Positions 1 to 7,656 of a stretch of 64,000 bases of DNA are shown here, one piece after another. The notes under the pieces were generated by a model. The model searched no databases. It was not told where the DNA came from and saw nothing but the letters and a program-made list of their open reading frames with translations. The DNA comes from Cyclobacterium sp. SYSU L10401 (lineage in GTDB: Bacteria > Bacteroidota > Bacteroidia > Cytophagales > Cyclobacteriaceae). Made by a program: the position numbers and the translations under genes. Position 1 is the first letter of the stretch. The number at the start of each line of letters is the position of its first letter. The stretch covers positions 1-64,000 of the forward strand of contig NZ_WOFO01000006.1 of the NCBI RefSeq assembly GCF_010993705.1. The letters are read 5' to 3'.

Positions 1-123
1 CCGGAGATGAAAAACTGATGCTTCTGGATAAGACTACTGACCAAAAGTCAATTTTAAAACACTTTAAGTGATTATGGGTGTCCCAATGATGAAGTCAGGT
101 GACCAGAAAAATTAGTTTTTATT

Positions 124-159
124 GTAAAAAAAAGCCATGAAACACTGTTTCATAGCTTT
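124..159 (-). terminator. Intrinsic terminator of tRNA-like RNA copy 1
   Basis: Read on the minus strand, a 13-bp stem (AAAGCTATGAAAC pairing with GTTTCATGGCTTT, one T-G wobble) with a 3-nt loop is followed by a run of at least eight T. It lies about 30 nt past the end of the tRNA-like cloverleaf. The same hairpin recurs after copy 2 at 3722-3750, so it belongs to the repeated RNA gene. Confidence 0.8.
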
Positions 160-190
160 AGTCAATTAACAATAAACCCAAAATAACCTG

Positions 191-314
191 CTGTAGGAGA
201 AGGAGTCGAACCTCCACGGAGCAGTTAGGCAAAATACGAGCTCGCTATTTGCTTTTTCCTTTGACCTCCACCCCCGAGACAGGAGGGCATGTCTGCCAGT
301 TTCATCATCCTACT
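191..314 (-). ncRNA. tRNA-like RNA, copy 1 (GTC in anticodon position, giant variable arm)
   Basis: The minus strand folds as a cloverleaf: acceptor (308-314 with 192-198, first pair A-A mismatched), a 3-bp D stem with a GG-containing D loop, a 5-bp anticodon stem with 7-nt loop CTGTCTC, and a canonical T arm (GGAGG, loop TTCGACT, CCTTC). The G at the discriminator position fits the tRNA-Asp reading of the anticodon. Three features are odd. Loop position 37 is a pyrimidine. No CCA is encoded. The region between anticodon and T arms is 55 nt, far longer than in known class II tRNAs. That region holds an inner hairpin (229-252) and an outer GGAG-CTCC pairing. A -7 box lies upstream and a terminator downstream, so it is probably transcribed. 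Whether it is a translating tRNA or a tRNA mimic cannot be told from sequence. Confidence 0.6.
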
Positions 315-392
315 GTATCTTGTCAAATATCCCGGTAGCCAGAAGTTTCTTTGCTTCACCAGGTCAAGACCAATTGTCTTTAATCGATGTTT

Positions 393-400
393 CAAAGTTA
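393..400 (-). promoter_or_regulatory. -7 box of tRNA-like RNA copy 1
   Basis: The minus strand reads TAACTTTG, a full match to the Bacteroidota -7 consensus TAnnTTTG. The matching position upstream of copy 2 (4074-4081) reads TACCTTTG. No clear TTTG -33 box is seen at the usual spacing. The implied transcript would carry a leader of about 70 nt before the cloverleaf. Confidence 0.5.
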
Positions 401-551
401 ATAAAGAAGTAGGTTTAATAAAAATGATTAAATTTTACATTTATTTTATTTTTTGTGTATTTTAATTAAATAAAATGTAATTGAGAAGCTGTATAAAACG
501 CTGTTGATTGCAATTTTTTTAATAAAATAAAATATGGGTTATCTCGAGGGT

Positions 552-1589
552 TTAATATCCTTCAGTATTCGAATCCACCCTGCCCCAAAATGTCCTGTAG
601 ACAAAATAACTGTACAAGAGTACCAGCGGACCTCCAACGGCTACAAAACCCATCATGATTTTTAAGGTTTTGGTGGAAGCTGCAGCATTGTATATGGTAA
701 TACTATTTTCCTCAATGGAATTGGACCACAATAATCTTGGATAAAGTTCAAAAGCAACAATTACCAGCAATAATGCAATGGTAAGACTTGTGAAAATAAA
801 TGCCCAGCCATATTGTTGCTTACTCGCAAGTCTTGGTACGTTGGCAATACTCAAAAACACAAGAAGTGGCACGACAAACAAGATTCTATTTTCTAAAAAA
901 ACAACCAATAAGTGCTCCAGATTATAAAAACCGTATGCAGTAGTAATAAGGTAAGAAACGATAAAAAAGGCCATTCCTTTTTTCAAGAAACCCTCAATCC
1001 TTTGATAGAGTCGTCCCTGAGTTTTCAACAATAAATATATGGCACCGTGCATCATAAAAAGAGCCAGGCTGCTTACCCCCACCAGTATAGCAAATGGATT
1101 AAGAAATTCGAAGAAACCACGACCCGTATATTCGAAATTTTCATCAAGCGGCATGCCATTAAGGATATTGCCTAACACCACACCCAGTAAAAAAGCCAGC
1201 ATGATGCTGGATATGGAATATCCCCAATCCCACATTTTTCTCCACCAGGGCATCTCCTCCATATTTCTGAATTTGATAGAAATTCCCCTGAAAATAATGA
1301 ACAATAAGAAAAGTATAAATGGGGTATACATGGCAGAAAAAAGCGTTCCATAAAATACAGGAAAACCAGCAAATAAAGTGCCGCCACCTATTACCAACCA
1401 CACCTCATTGCCATGCCATGTAGGGTCAATGGCTTTCAAAGCGGTTTCTCTGCTACTGTTTTTTTTAAAAAACAAATGCCATGCCCCCGCTCCGAAGTCA
1501 AAACCATCTAATATGGCATATCCGGAAAAAAGTCCTCCAACTACTAAAAACCACCAGGTGGGATAATCTAATCCAAGTAAGGTTTCCAT
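552..1589 (-). CDS. cydB: Cytochrome bd ubiquinol oxidase subunit II
   Basis: 345-residue multi-pass inner-membrane protein of the CydB family. It opens with the typical 'W(F)xxxGxxxxGYAxLDGFDFGAG' region and keeps the conserved 'GNEVWLV' segment near residues 60-66. With CydA it forms the bd-type quinol oxidase, which reduces O2 to water with high affinity and generates proton motive force without proton pumping. It starts 7 nt after the cydA stop, so the two are surely cotranscribed. Length is normal for the Bacteroidota form. No cydX-like small ORF was recognised downstream; the next feature is the tRNA-like RNA gene. Confidence 0.95.
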   Translation of the reverse strand: METLLGLDYPTWWFLVVGGLFSGYAILDGFDFGAGAWHLFFKKNSSRETALKAIDPTWHGNEVWLVIGGGTLFAGFPVFYGTLFSAMYTPFILFLLFIIFRGISIKFRNMEEMPWWRKMWDWGYSISSIMLAFLLGVVLGNILNGMPLDENFEYTGRGFFEFLNPFAILVGVSSLALFMMHGAIYLLLKTQGRLYQRIEGFLKKGMAFFIVSYLITTAYGFYNLEHLLVVFLENRILFVVPLLVFLSIANVPRLASKQQYGWAFIFTSLTIALLLVIVAFELYPRLLWSNSIEENSITIYNAAASTKTLKIMMGFVAVGGPLVLLYSYFVYRTFWGRVDSNTEGY

Positions 1590-1596
1590 TCGACTA

Positions 1597-2973
1597 TTAT
1601 TTTGAAATTACATTTGAAATTTCATTATTTAAACTGCCCTCATTATAATCAATATCGCTTGTCGGTCCTTTTTTTATGGCTTTGTTCATCAAATAGACAA
1701 AGAGTAAGAAGAGTACTGTGTAAACGATAAAGAATAAGATCAAAGAAAACAAAACCTGGTTGGCCTGCACACTTTTTGAAAGAGCATCTGATGTCCTTAA
1801 CAGACCATAAACTACCCAGGGCTGCCGTCCCATCTCAGCAGCAAACCAACCAAACTGATTGGCCAATTGAGGTAATATAGCAGTGAACACAAAGGTCCAC
1901 ATCAACCATTTATTGTCAAATAGTTTTCCACGGCTCCACTGCCATAAAGCAAACATGCTCAAGGCAATCAAAAACATTCCTATGGCTACCATCAGATGGT
2001 AAAATTGGAAAACAGCATTGACCTGAGAAGGCCTGTCTTCTTCGGGAAAAGCATTGAGGCCCTTTACTGGGGTCTCAAAATCCTGATGCAGCATAAAGGT
2101 CAGCCCTGCCGGAAGTCTAAGACCGGTTACTTCTTGCTTTTCCTTATCTACCCATCCAAATAAATAGAGGTCGGCTGGTGCTGCTTCCTTAAAATGACCC
2201 TCCATGGCGGCCAGCTTAGCCGGTTGGTTTACGGCAACGCCTTCTGCAGAACGATGCCCGGTAAATAATTGAGCCAGGGATGCAACCGCGGCAACTACCA
2301 GGGTGATTTTAAAAGCTTTTTCAGACATATTAACAAACCGGCCTTTGATAATGTAATAAGCATGAACGCTTAGGATCAAAAAAGCTCCTGCCAGGAAGGC
2401 ACCAAGCCAGACATGGGTAAGGCGATCTACGGCGGAAGGGTTAAAAACCATGGCCCAAAAATCCACAATTTCTGCTCTTGCCCGCATGCCTTCACCTACA
2501 ATATGGTAACCAGCCGGAGTTTGTTGCCAGGAATTTGCCACTACTATCCATACCGCAGAAAACATGGACCCTAAAAACACAGCCCATGTCGCTAAAAGAT
2601 GCACCCATGGTTTGACCCGGTTCCAACCAAACAACAATACCCCCAGGGCACTGCTTTCCAAAGCAAAGGCAAAAATACCTTCCGCAGCCAGTGCACTACC
2701 AAAGATGTCTCCCACATAACGGGAATAGGTAGCCCAATTGGTGCCAAATTCGAATTCCATGACAATTCCCGTGACCACCCCTATGCCAAAGGTGATGGCA
2801 AAAATCTTGGTCCAAAACCTGGCCAATACTTCATACTCCTTTTTTCTTGTGCGCAAATAGATACTTTCAAAAACAACCATTAAAAGTCCTATACCAATAC
2901 TTAAAGGGGGATAGATATAATGGAAGGCTATAGTAAAGGCAAATTGAATACGAGATAAAATTTCAACATCCAT
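1597..2973 (-). CDS. cydA: Cytochrome bd ubiquinol oxidase subunit I
   Basis: 458-residue CydA, the haem-bearing subunit of cytochrome bd oxidase. The N-terminal His18 (in 'FAFTIAFHYIYPP') corresponds to the haem b595 ligand of the family, and the quinol-binding region around 'GHRSAEGVAVNQPAKLAAMEG' is present. The periplasmic Q-loop looks like the short type. It has about nine membrane spans. The ATG at 2973 is preceded by an AT-rich leader with a -7 box and a CRP-like palindrome at 3064-3097, suggesting oxygen- or energy-linked control by a Crp/Fnr-family protein (inference). It is the first gene of the cydAB operon. Confidence 0.96.
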   Translation of the reverse strand: MDVEILSRIQFAFTIAFHYIYPPLSIGIGLLMVVFESIYLRTRKKEYEVLARFWTKIFAITFGIGVVTGIVMEFEFGTNWATYSRYVGDIFGSALAAEGIFAFALESSALGVLLFGWNRVKPWVHLLATWAVFLGSMFSAVWIVVANSWQQTPAGYHIVGEGMRARAEIVDFWAMVFNPSAVDRLTHVWLGAFLAGAFLILSVHAYYIIKGRFVNMSEKAFKITLVVAAVASLAQLFTGHRSAEGVAVNQPAKLAAMEGHFKEAAPADLYLFGWVDKEKQEVTGLRLPAGLTFMLHQDFETPVKGLNAFPEEDRPSQVNAVFQFYHLMVAIGMFLIALSMFALWQWSRGKLFDNKWLMWTFVFTAILPQLANQFGWFAAEMGRQPWVVYGLLRTSDALSKSVQANQVLFSLILFFIVYTVLFLLFVYLMNKAIKKGPTSDIDYNEGSLNNEISNVISK

Positions 2974-3063
2974 GATACTTTTATAATTGGGTATGATATT
3001 TTCAACCCTGGACTTTGAAAAGAAAGCATTTCAAAAAGATCCAGGCTACTTTCAAAACTAGCT

Positions 3064-3071
3064 CAAATATA
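3064..3071 (-). promoter_or_regulatory. Putative cydA -7 promoter box
   Basis: The minus strand reads TATATTTG, matching the Bacteroidota -7 consensus TAnnTTTG. It lies about 90 nt upstream of the cydA ATG and directly downstream (in transcription sense) of the palindrome at 3082-3097. No good TTTG -33 box is present, which is common for activator-dependent promoters. Confidence 0.45.
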
Positions 3072-3081
3072 AGAAGTTACA

Positions 3082-3097
3082 GGTGACCTAACTCACA
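3082..3097 (-). promoter_or_regulatory. CRP/FNR-like palindrome upstream of cydA
   Basis: The minus strand reads TGTGAGTTAGGTCACC, that is TGTGA-N6-TCAC, very close to the E. coli CRP consensus TGTGA-N6-TCACA. It sits 10 nt upstream of the TATATTTG box of cydA, a position suited to an activator. Crp/Fnr regulators are abundant in Bacteroidota and one is encoded at 12126-12689, but no link between that protein and this site can be shown here. Confidence 0.4.
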
Positions 3098-3109
3098 TAA
3101 AAGTTGCTT

Positions 3110-3690
3110 TTTATTATTTGTGCTTTTTCGCTTTATTTCTGCTATTCTATTGATCTGGTTGTATGATGGAACTGGCAACTTTCCCCATAAAAAATCACAA
3201 TTTCCATAAATTCATTACCCAAAAATAATTTTTATCTAAAAATCAGTATATTTTTTTTAGCCCATTCCATGAGCATTTCTGACCAACGCAGGGAGAACAA
3301 AGTACCCTGGATTACATAATGGATGTCCAATGGAAGAATGGATGCTGGCCTCAACACTATTCTATCAGAAAAGGTTATTATGAACACCTCACATTTAATG
3401 AGGGAGTGAACTAAGAGACTAAGATACGTTGGGAGGGGGAGAGGGGGTGATTTGGAGATGGGATGATTTGTACAATTGATTAACCATTAACGACAACGGT
3501 TGTTTCCAAAGTTAAGGGTGGATGCCAGACAGCCACCATGAATACCTCAGAAGGTATCTTGCCGCTTTAACCCTTAACCGACACGGATGAACCCAAATTA
3601 AGACAGGGAATCAGAGGGACAGGTGACGGAGGGAGGTCCAATGTCAAAAAAAATGCTCAGTGACCTCTGAGCCTCCTTGGTGATCTCTGT
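3110..3690. other. Intergenic stretch without recognised genes
   Basis: About 580 nt between the cydA promoter and RNA copy 2. No credible ORF was found. It contains a short hairpin (ATACCT-CAGA-AGGTAT near 3541-3556) and purine-rich sequence near 3430-3460. Nothing else was recognised. Confidence 0.5.
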
Positions 3691-3721
3691 GACCAAAAAA
3701 TTAGTTTTTCGATGCAAGAAA

Positions 3722-3750
3722 AAAGCCATGAAACACTGTTTCATAGCTTT
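3722..3750 (-). terminator. Intrinsic terminator of tRNA-like RNA copy 2
   Basis: The same 13-bp stem and 3-nt loop as at 131-159 is found here, followed on the minus strand by a T-rich tract. It lies about 32 nt downstream of the cloverleaf of copy 2. The sequence between cloverleaf and terminator is almost identical in both copies. Confidence 0.75.
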
Positions 3751-3781
3751 AGTCAATTAACAATAAACCCAAAATAACCTG

Positions 3782-3905
3782 CTGTAGGAGAAGGATTCGA
3801 ACCTCCACGGGGCAGTTAGGCAAAACACGAGCTCGATATTTGCTTTATACTGTGCTCCCCACCCCCGAGACAGGAGGGCATGTCTGCCAGTTTCATCATC
3901 CTACA
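3782..3905 (-). ncRNA. tRNA-like RNA, copy 2 (GTC in anticodon position, giant variable arm)
   Basis: Second 124-nt copy of the RNA at 191-314, in the same orientation. Here the 7-bp acceptor stem pairs perfectly (TGTAGGA with TCCTACA). The D, anticodon (loop CTGTCTC, 3867-3873) and T arms match copy 1. The long variable region differs in sequence but keeps its outer pairing: GGGG-CCCC here against GGAG-CTCC in copy 1, a compensatory change that supports a selected structure. The inner self-complementary block also persists. No CCA is encoded. Candidate readings are an unusual tRNA with an Asp-type anticodon or a non-translating tRNA mimic. Confidence 0.6.
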
Positions 3906-3965
3906 GTATATGAATGACTTTAGATGCAGGAGTGAGAAGTTAAAGGAAATTACCCCTTTTTAATT

Positions 3966-4000
3966 GCCTGCCGTAGGCAGGTTTCATCACCCTACAGTAT
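3966..4000 (-). repeat. Truncated 5' fragment of the tRNA-like RNA
   Basis: The minus strand shows the acceptor and D-stem start of the element (CTGTAGGGTGATGAAAC) and then runs into a palindrome, CTGCCTACGGCAGG, instead of the rest of the RNA. It lies between the -7 box at 4074 and full copy 2. The bases upstream of it align with the leader of copy 1, so the locus seems to have gone through a partial tandem duplication. Confidence 0.55.
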
Positions 4001-4073
4001 TGTTTCAAAACTTCTGGACTTCAGCAGCATGCTTTCTGACCAGATCAAGACCGTTTGTCTTTGTTTGATATGT

Positions 4074-4081
4074 CAAAGGTA
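4074..4081 (-). promoter_or_regulatory. -7 box of tRNA-like RNA copy 2
   Basis: The minus strand reads TACCTTTG, a full TAnnTTTG match at the position homologous to 393-400 of copy 1. The adjacent leader sequence ('gtcttgatctggtc') is conserved between the copies. The leader here is longer, about 160 nt, because it includes the truncated fragment. Confidence 0.5.
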
Positions 4082-4367
4082 AATAAAAGGACCTAAAATT
4101 AAAAATAAATCAACAAAAAGGTTTAAAAAATACATATTAATTAATTTTATTGATAAATTAATGTAAATTCCTTAAATTAAATTGTAAAAATAACTTTGTT
4201 TTTGTCATATTTTCAGTGATATAAATTAAGCTAATGCTGGTTTTAAGGTTGGGTTACCACAAGAAATGGGGAGCCAGAGAATTTTAGATTCATGCTCGAA
4301 AAAATTTACTTTTAAAATGCTAGCCTTCATGGAAAGTTATCGAAATTAAAAGAAGCATTTTCAGCCG

Positions 4368-5099
4368 TTAATCAAAGGTTTTGGAAGAGTCCGCCACCAG
4401 GGCATTTAATTCGTCCAGTTCTTTAGGACTTAGGTCCCTCCATTTGCCTACCGGAACGTCAAGTTGGATATGCATGATCCGGGTCCTTTTCAGGGCAACC
4501 ACCTCATAGCCCAGAAAATCACACATCCTTCGGATCTGTCGGTTGAGGCCCTGCGTAAGGATGATTCTGAAAGTAAATTTCCCGGTTTGCACCACCTTGC
4601 ATTTCTTAGTTACCGTATCCAAAATGGGAACCCCCTCCCGCATTTGCCGGATAAAATCCGCCGTAATGGGCTGCCGAACTTTTACCTGGTACTCTTTCTC
4701 ATGGTTGTTTTTGGACCTTAGAATCTTATTCACAATATCCCCATCACTGGTGAGCAGGATCAGCCCCTCACTGGGTTTATCCAGTCGCCCAATGTGAAAA
4801 ATCCTTTTCGGATGATTGATATAATCAATGATATTGTCCTTTTCCCCTTCCGTATCTGTGGTGCACACGATGCCCACCGGTTTGTTAAAAGCAATGTACA
4901 CATGCGTTTCTTTTGGTGCGGCTATCAAGGCACCATCCACCCGTACCTCATCCCCGGAACTGATTTTGGTTCCCATCTCCGGAACCTTCCCATTGATGGT
5001 GACCCGACCGGCATCGATGAGTTTATCTGCCGCCCGCCGGGAACAGTAGCCCACCTCGCTCAAATACTTGTTGATCCGTACCTGGTTTTTATCCTCCAT
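4368..5099 (-). CDS. rluF: 23S rRNA pseudouridine synthase, RluF type
   Basis: 243-residue pseudouridine synthase. An N-terminal S4 RNA-binding domain ('[20 protein letters not shown]', residues 8-27) is followed by the RsuA/RluB/E/F catalytic domain with motif [10 protein letters not shown]; Asp107 is the expected catalytic residue. The segment '[22 protein letters not shown]' is typical of RluF, which modifies U2604 in 23S rRNA in E. coli. RluB/RluE specificity is less likely but not excluded. Its ATG directly abuts the ddl stop codon (TAA then ATG, no spacer), so the two are translationally coupled. Confidence 0.85.
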   Translation of the reverse strand: MEDKNQVRINKYLSEVGYCSRRAADKLIDAGRVTINGKVPEMGTKISSGDEVRVDGALIAAPKETHVYIAFNKPVGIVCTTDTEGEKDNIIDYINHPKRIFHIGRLDKPSEGLILLTSDGDIVNKILRSKNNHEKEYQVKVRQPITADFIRQMREGVPILDTVTKKCKVVQTGKFTFRIILTQGLNRQIRRMCDFLGYEVVALKRTRIMHIQLDVPVGKWRDLSPKELDELNALVADSSKTFD

Positions 5100-6089
5100 T
5101 TAGGTCCACATTTCCTCTATCAACTCGGTATAAAATTCCTTTAGTGTTTTTCCCGTTGCCCGAACCTGCTGGGAAATCAGGCTGGTTTCCGTCTGTCCGG
5201 GTACGGTATTGATCTCGATAAAGAAAAACTTGCCGGTATCCTTTTCCAAAAAATAATCCATACGCACCGATCCCTTGCAATTGAGTTTGAGGTATACCTT
5301 TTCTGCTATTTGTTTTACCCTTTCCACTTCCCGTTCCTCCATCCGTCCCGGAGTGATCTCCTCCGATACACCCGGGCTGTATTTGGCTTCAAAGTCAAAA
5401 AACTCTTTGGAACTGATGATTTCTGTAGCAGGCAATACATTCACCTGGCCTGCGGTTTTATATATTCCTATGGAAAACTCCCTGCCTGTCACAAATTCCT
5501 CTACCAAGACCTGTTTGTCCTCCTGAAAGGCCTTGCTCAAAGCATCTTCCAGCTCCTCTGTCGTTTTCACCTTGCTCATGCCAATGCTGCTGCCTCCATT
5601 ATTGGGTTTTACAAAATATGGCAGGTTCAACTGTGCCAGCACTTCCGAGGCGGCTTCCGCGCCATTGGCAAAAAGCTGCAGAGAGCGGGCCATGTACAGA
5701 TCGGGTATACCCTCCAGGATCGCTTTGGTATAGCCCTTGTTCATGGTAATGGAAGAAGTCAGCGCATCGCAGGTGGTATAGGGGATGCCCAGCATGTCAA
5801 AATATCCCGCCAGTTTCCCATCCTCCCCTGGTGAGCCATGGATGATATTAAAAATGCCATCAAAGGCAACTTTCTCCCCTTTAATCTCTACGGTAAACGC
5901 ATTTTTGTCCACCGGCCATTGGGTTCCATCTTCTGCTTCCAGGTACCAATTTCCCGGATAGATGTGCAGGGGATACACCTCATAGCGGTCACGGTCCAGG
6001 TGTTGGGCCACCACGGCAGCACTTTTTTCGGAGACCACCGCCTCCCCCGTATAGCCGCCCATGATCAGGGCGATTTTTTTCTTAGTCAT
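5100..6089 (-). CDS. ddl: D-alanine--D-alanine ligase
   Basis: 329-residue ATP-grasp ligase that joins two D-Ala for the peptidoglycan stem peptide. The N-terminal 'IALIMGGYTGEAVVSEKSA' corresponds to the Ddl 'GGxSxEhxvSl' loop. The central 'PYFVKPNNGGSSIGMSKV' and the C-terminal 'FFFIEINTVPGQTETSLISQQ' are the ATP- and Mg-binding motifs. A complete protein of usual length. Upstream gene of the ddl-rluF pair. Confidence 0.93.
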   Translation of the reverse strand: MTKKKIALIMGGYTGEAVVSEKSAAVVAQHLDRDRYEVYPLHIYPGNWYLEAEDGTQWPVDKNAFTVEIKGEKVAFDGIFNIIHGSPGEDGKLAGYFDMLGIPYTTCDALTSSITMNKGYTKAILEGIPDLYMARSLQLFANGAEAASEVLAQLNLPYFVKPNNGGSSIGMSKVKTTEELEDALSKAFQEDKQVLVEEFVTGREFSIGIYKTAGQVNVLPATEIISSKEFFDFEAKYSPGVSEEITPGRMEEREVERVKQIAEKVYLKLNCKGSVRMDYFLEKDTGKFFFIEINTVPGQTETSLISQQVRATGKTLKEFYTELIEEMWT

Positions 6090-6448
6090 GGATAAAGATT
6101 TACTGGTACGAATTACAGGAATTTTAATTTAAAATAGAAAAGTTAATTAACGGGAAAGGAAATTAATAGCTGTTGAGGGTGTTGGAATCCCTTTAAATAG
6201 GTAAACGAGGCTTTGGCTGTCCGAGATTTGTAATGTCGGACCAAAGATAATCAGGATTTGTAATCCTGGTTTTTTTCGCTTTAAAAAATTGAAAAATTCA
6301 CCTCACAGGAAGCCTGGACTTTGCCCAACCTACTCAGACATTTAGTGGTTCCTGAACTTGACAAAGGAACTGCTATATTCACTTTATATTACTTATAACC
6401 TTTACATCGTTTGGTATTTTTTATAGCAAGGGTAACAGGATGGCTTAA
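6090..6448. other. Intergenic region carrying a palindromic dimer
   Basis: Apart from the repeat element at 6219-6268, no gene or RNA was recognised in this AT-rich spacer upstream of ddl. Confidence 0.5.
6219..6268 (+). repeat. Palindromic dimer repeat (ATTTGYAAT core), element 1
   Basis: Two palindromes with core ATTTGTAAT are separated by a linker containing AGATAA. The first has arms GTCCGA/TCGGAC; the second reads CAGGATTTGTAATCCTG. A run of seven T follows, so it could also stop plus-strand transcription. The same organisation recurs at 9070-9116 and three times at 22389-22560, with different but still complementary arms. Confidence 0.7.
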
Positions 6449-6673
6449 TTATGGAAGTGTTGGAATTTTTTCCACATTTATGGCATGACTGTTCTTGATA
6501 TTCCGGATTTGAAAATTGGGACCAAATAGAAAAGCAATGGCGGCAATAGGGTCTCTCAAAATCCAAAGGTATGTCTGACTTGCACCTAATACAAAATCCA
6601 GTAAGGGGTTTTTGATAGTTGTATTTACTTTGGCTATAGTCGTTAAATTTCTGAGACGCTCGTTTGAATCCAT
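6449..6673 (-). CDS. Small hypothetical protein, doubtful
   Basis: 74-residue ORF, not recognised. It has one hydrophobic stretch ('FVLGASQTYLWILRDPIAAIAFLFG', about residues 27-51) and no clear signal peptide or family motif. It is isolated between repeat-bearing spacer and the CPBP gene, without an evident ribosome-binding site. It may be the remnant of a longer gene or a chance ORF. Confidence 0.2.
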   Translation of the reverse strand: MDSNERLRNLTTIAKVNTTIKNPLLDFVLGASQTYLWILRDPIAAIAFLFGPNFQIRNIKNSHAINVEKIPTLP

Positions 6674-6770
6674 ACCTTGACCAAAAACTGTCTTATTTGA
6701 ACAAAAAAATTATTTAATGTTTCCGTCTACTTTTCAGAATCTCCAAGTACTCAAAATTTATCTGAATCCA

Positions 6771-7523
6771 TCAAAATATTTTTTCTGTTAGCACCATGAC
6801 GACATGAGCAAAAATATGTGCGAGAAACGCACTTTCCAATCCTTTTTTCCAATAGAGCCATCCGAAAACAAGCCCTCCAATAGTGTTGCCCAAAAGCACG
6901 TAGGTTATCATAATGATGCTGGGATTTCCTACAGTTTGAAAGACTACGGGGAAATGGCCTATAGCAAAAATAAGGGAGGAAATGATTATACCCATCCAAT
7001 ATATTTGGGACTTGATTCCCTTTGAAAGTTTGGCTCCCAACCAAACCAACAGCGTCATCAAACCAAAACGCATGAAGATTTCTTCCGTTATGCCACCATA
7101 TAAAAACCTTGCCGGAAGTGTAAGTTGCAGTTGACCGCTGAGGAGTTCAAATTCCGAAGGAGAGAGTAACCTGAAAAGTCCGAGTAGGCTCAATATAATT
7201 CCTGTGAGAATTCCCCCTGAGATCCCAAATAAAAGTATTTCCCTAAGTTGGATGGAATCTTGTTTGATGCCCAAAAACTTCTCAATTATTGGAACGCTTA
7301 GGTTTACTTTTTGGTAAAGTAAAGTTCCCACAAGTACGGCCAATATCAAAATAATGGTAGGGTTAATCAATATCAACAGCTTAATCTGGGATGGCGTAAA
7401 CTGATCCTCCAATACAGATAATATCTCCCCCGGCAATGGGATATCCATGGTCAAAATGGACAACATGCCCAACATGCCAAGGACAAATAGGATAAGGGCG
7501 AGGTAAAACTTCTTTTTTTTCAT
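6771..7523 (-). CDS. CPBP family intramembrane metalloprotease
   Basis: 250-residue integral membrane protein with about seven or eight hydrophobic spans. It has the CPBP (CAAX protease / bacteriocin-processing) signature EEIFMR at residues 147-152 (E-E-x-x-x-R). A second motif follows with Phe and His in 'FAIGHFP', and a third with His in 'LESAFLAHIFAH'. These Glu and His residues bind the catalytic metal in the family. The substrate is unknown; such proteins process prenylated proteins, bacteriocin precursors or signalling proteins. It appears monocistronic. Confidence 0.85.
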   Translation of the reverse strand: MKKKKFYLALILFVLGMLGMLSILTMDIPLPGEILSVLEDQFTPSQIKLLILINPTIILILAVLVGTLLYQKVNLSVPIIEKFLGIKQDSIQLREILLFGISGGILTGIILSLLGLFRLLSPSEFELLSGQLQLTLPARFLYGGITEEIFMRFGLMTLLVWLGAKLSKGIKSQIYWMGIIISSLIFAIGHFPVVFQTVGNPSIIMITYVLLGNTIGGLVFGWLYWKKGLESAFLAHIFAHVVMVLTEKIF

Positions 7524-7656
7524 TGCTATCCATTTTTGTTACTCAATATATCATTTGAGAAAATGGTAAAACTCCTGCTGCCCCTGTCATGCAGGCACCT
7601 TTTCTGGGCTATATATTCTGCTTTACCGCAAAAAGCTGCTGAAGAAATATCATTCT

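Noticed and set aside
191-314. tmRNA or group I intron in a tRNA
   Set aside because: No tag-reading frame ending in stop codons within the arm, the anticodon stem-loop is intact, and 55 nt is too short for a group I intron.
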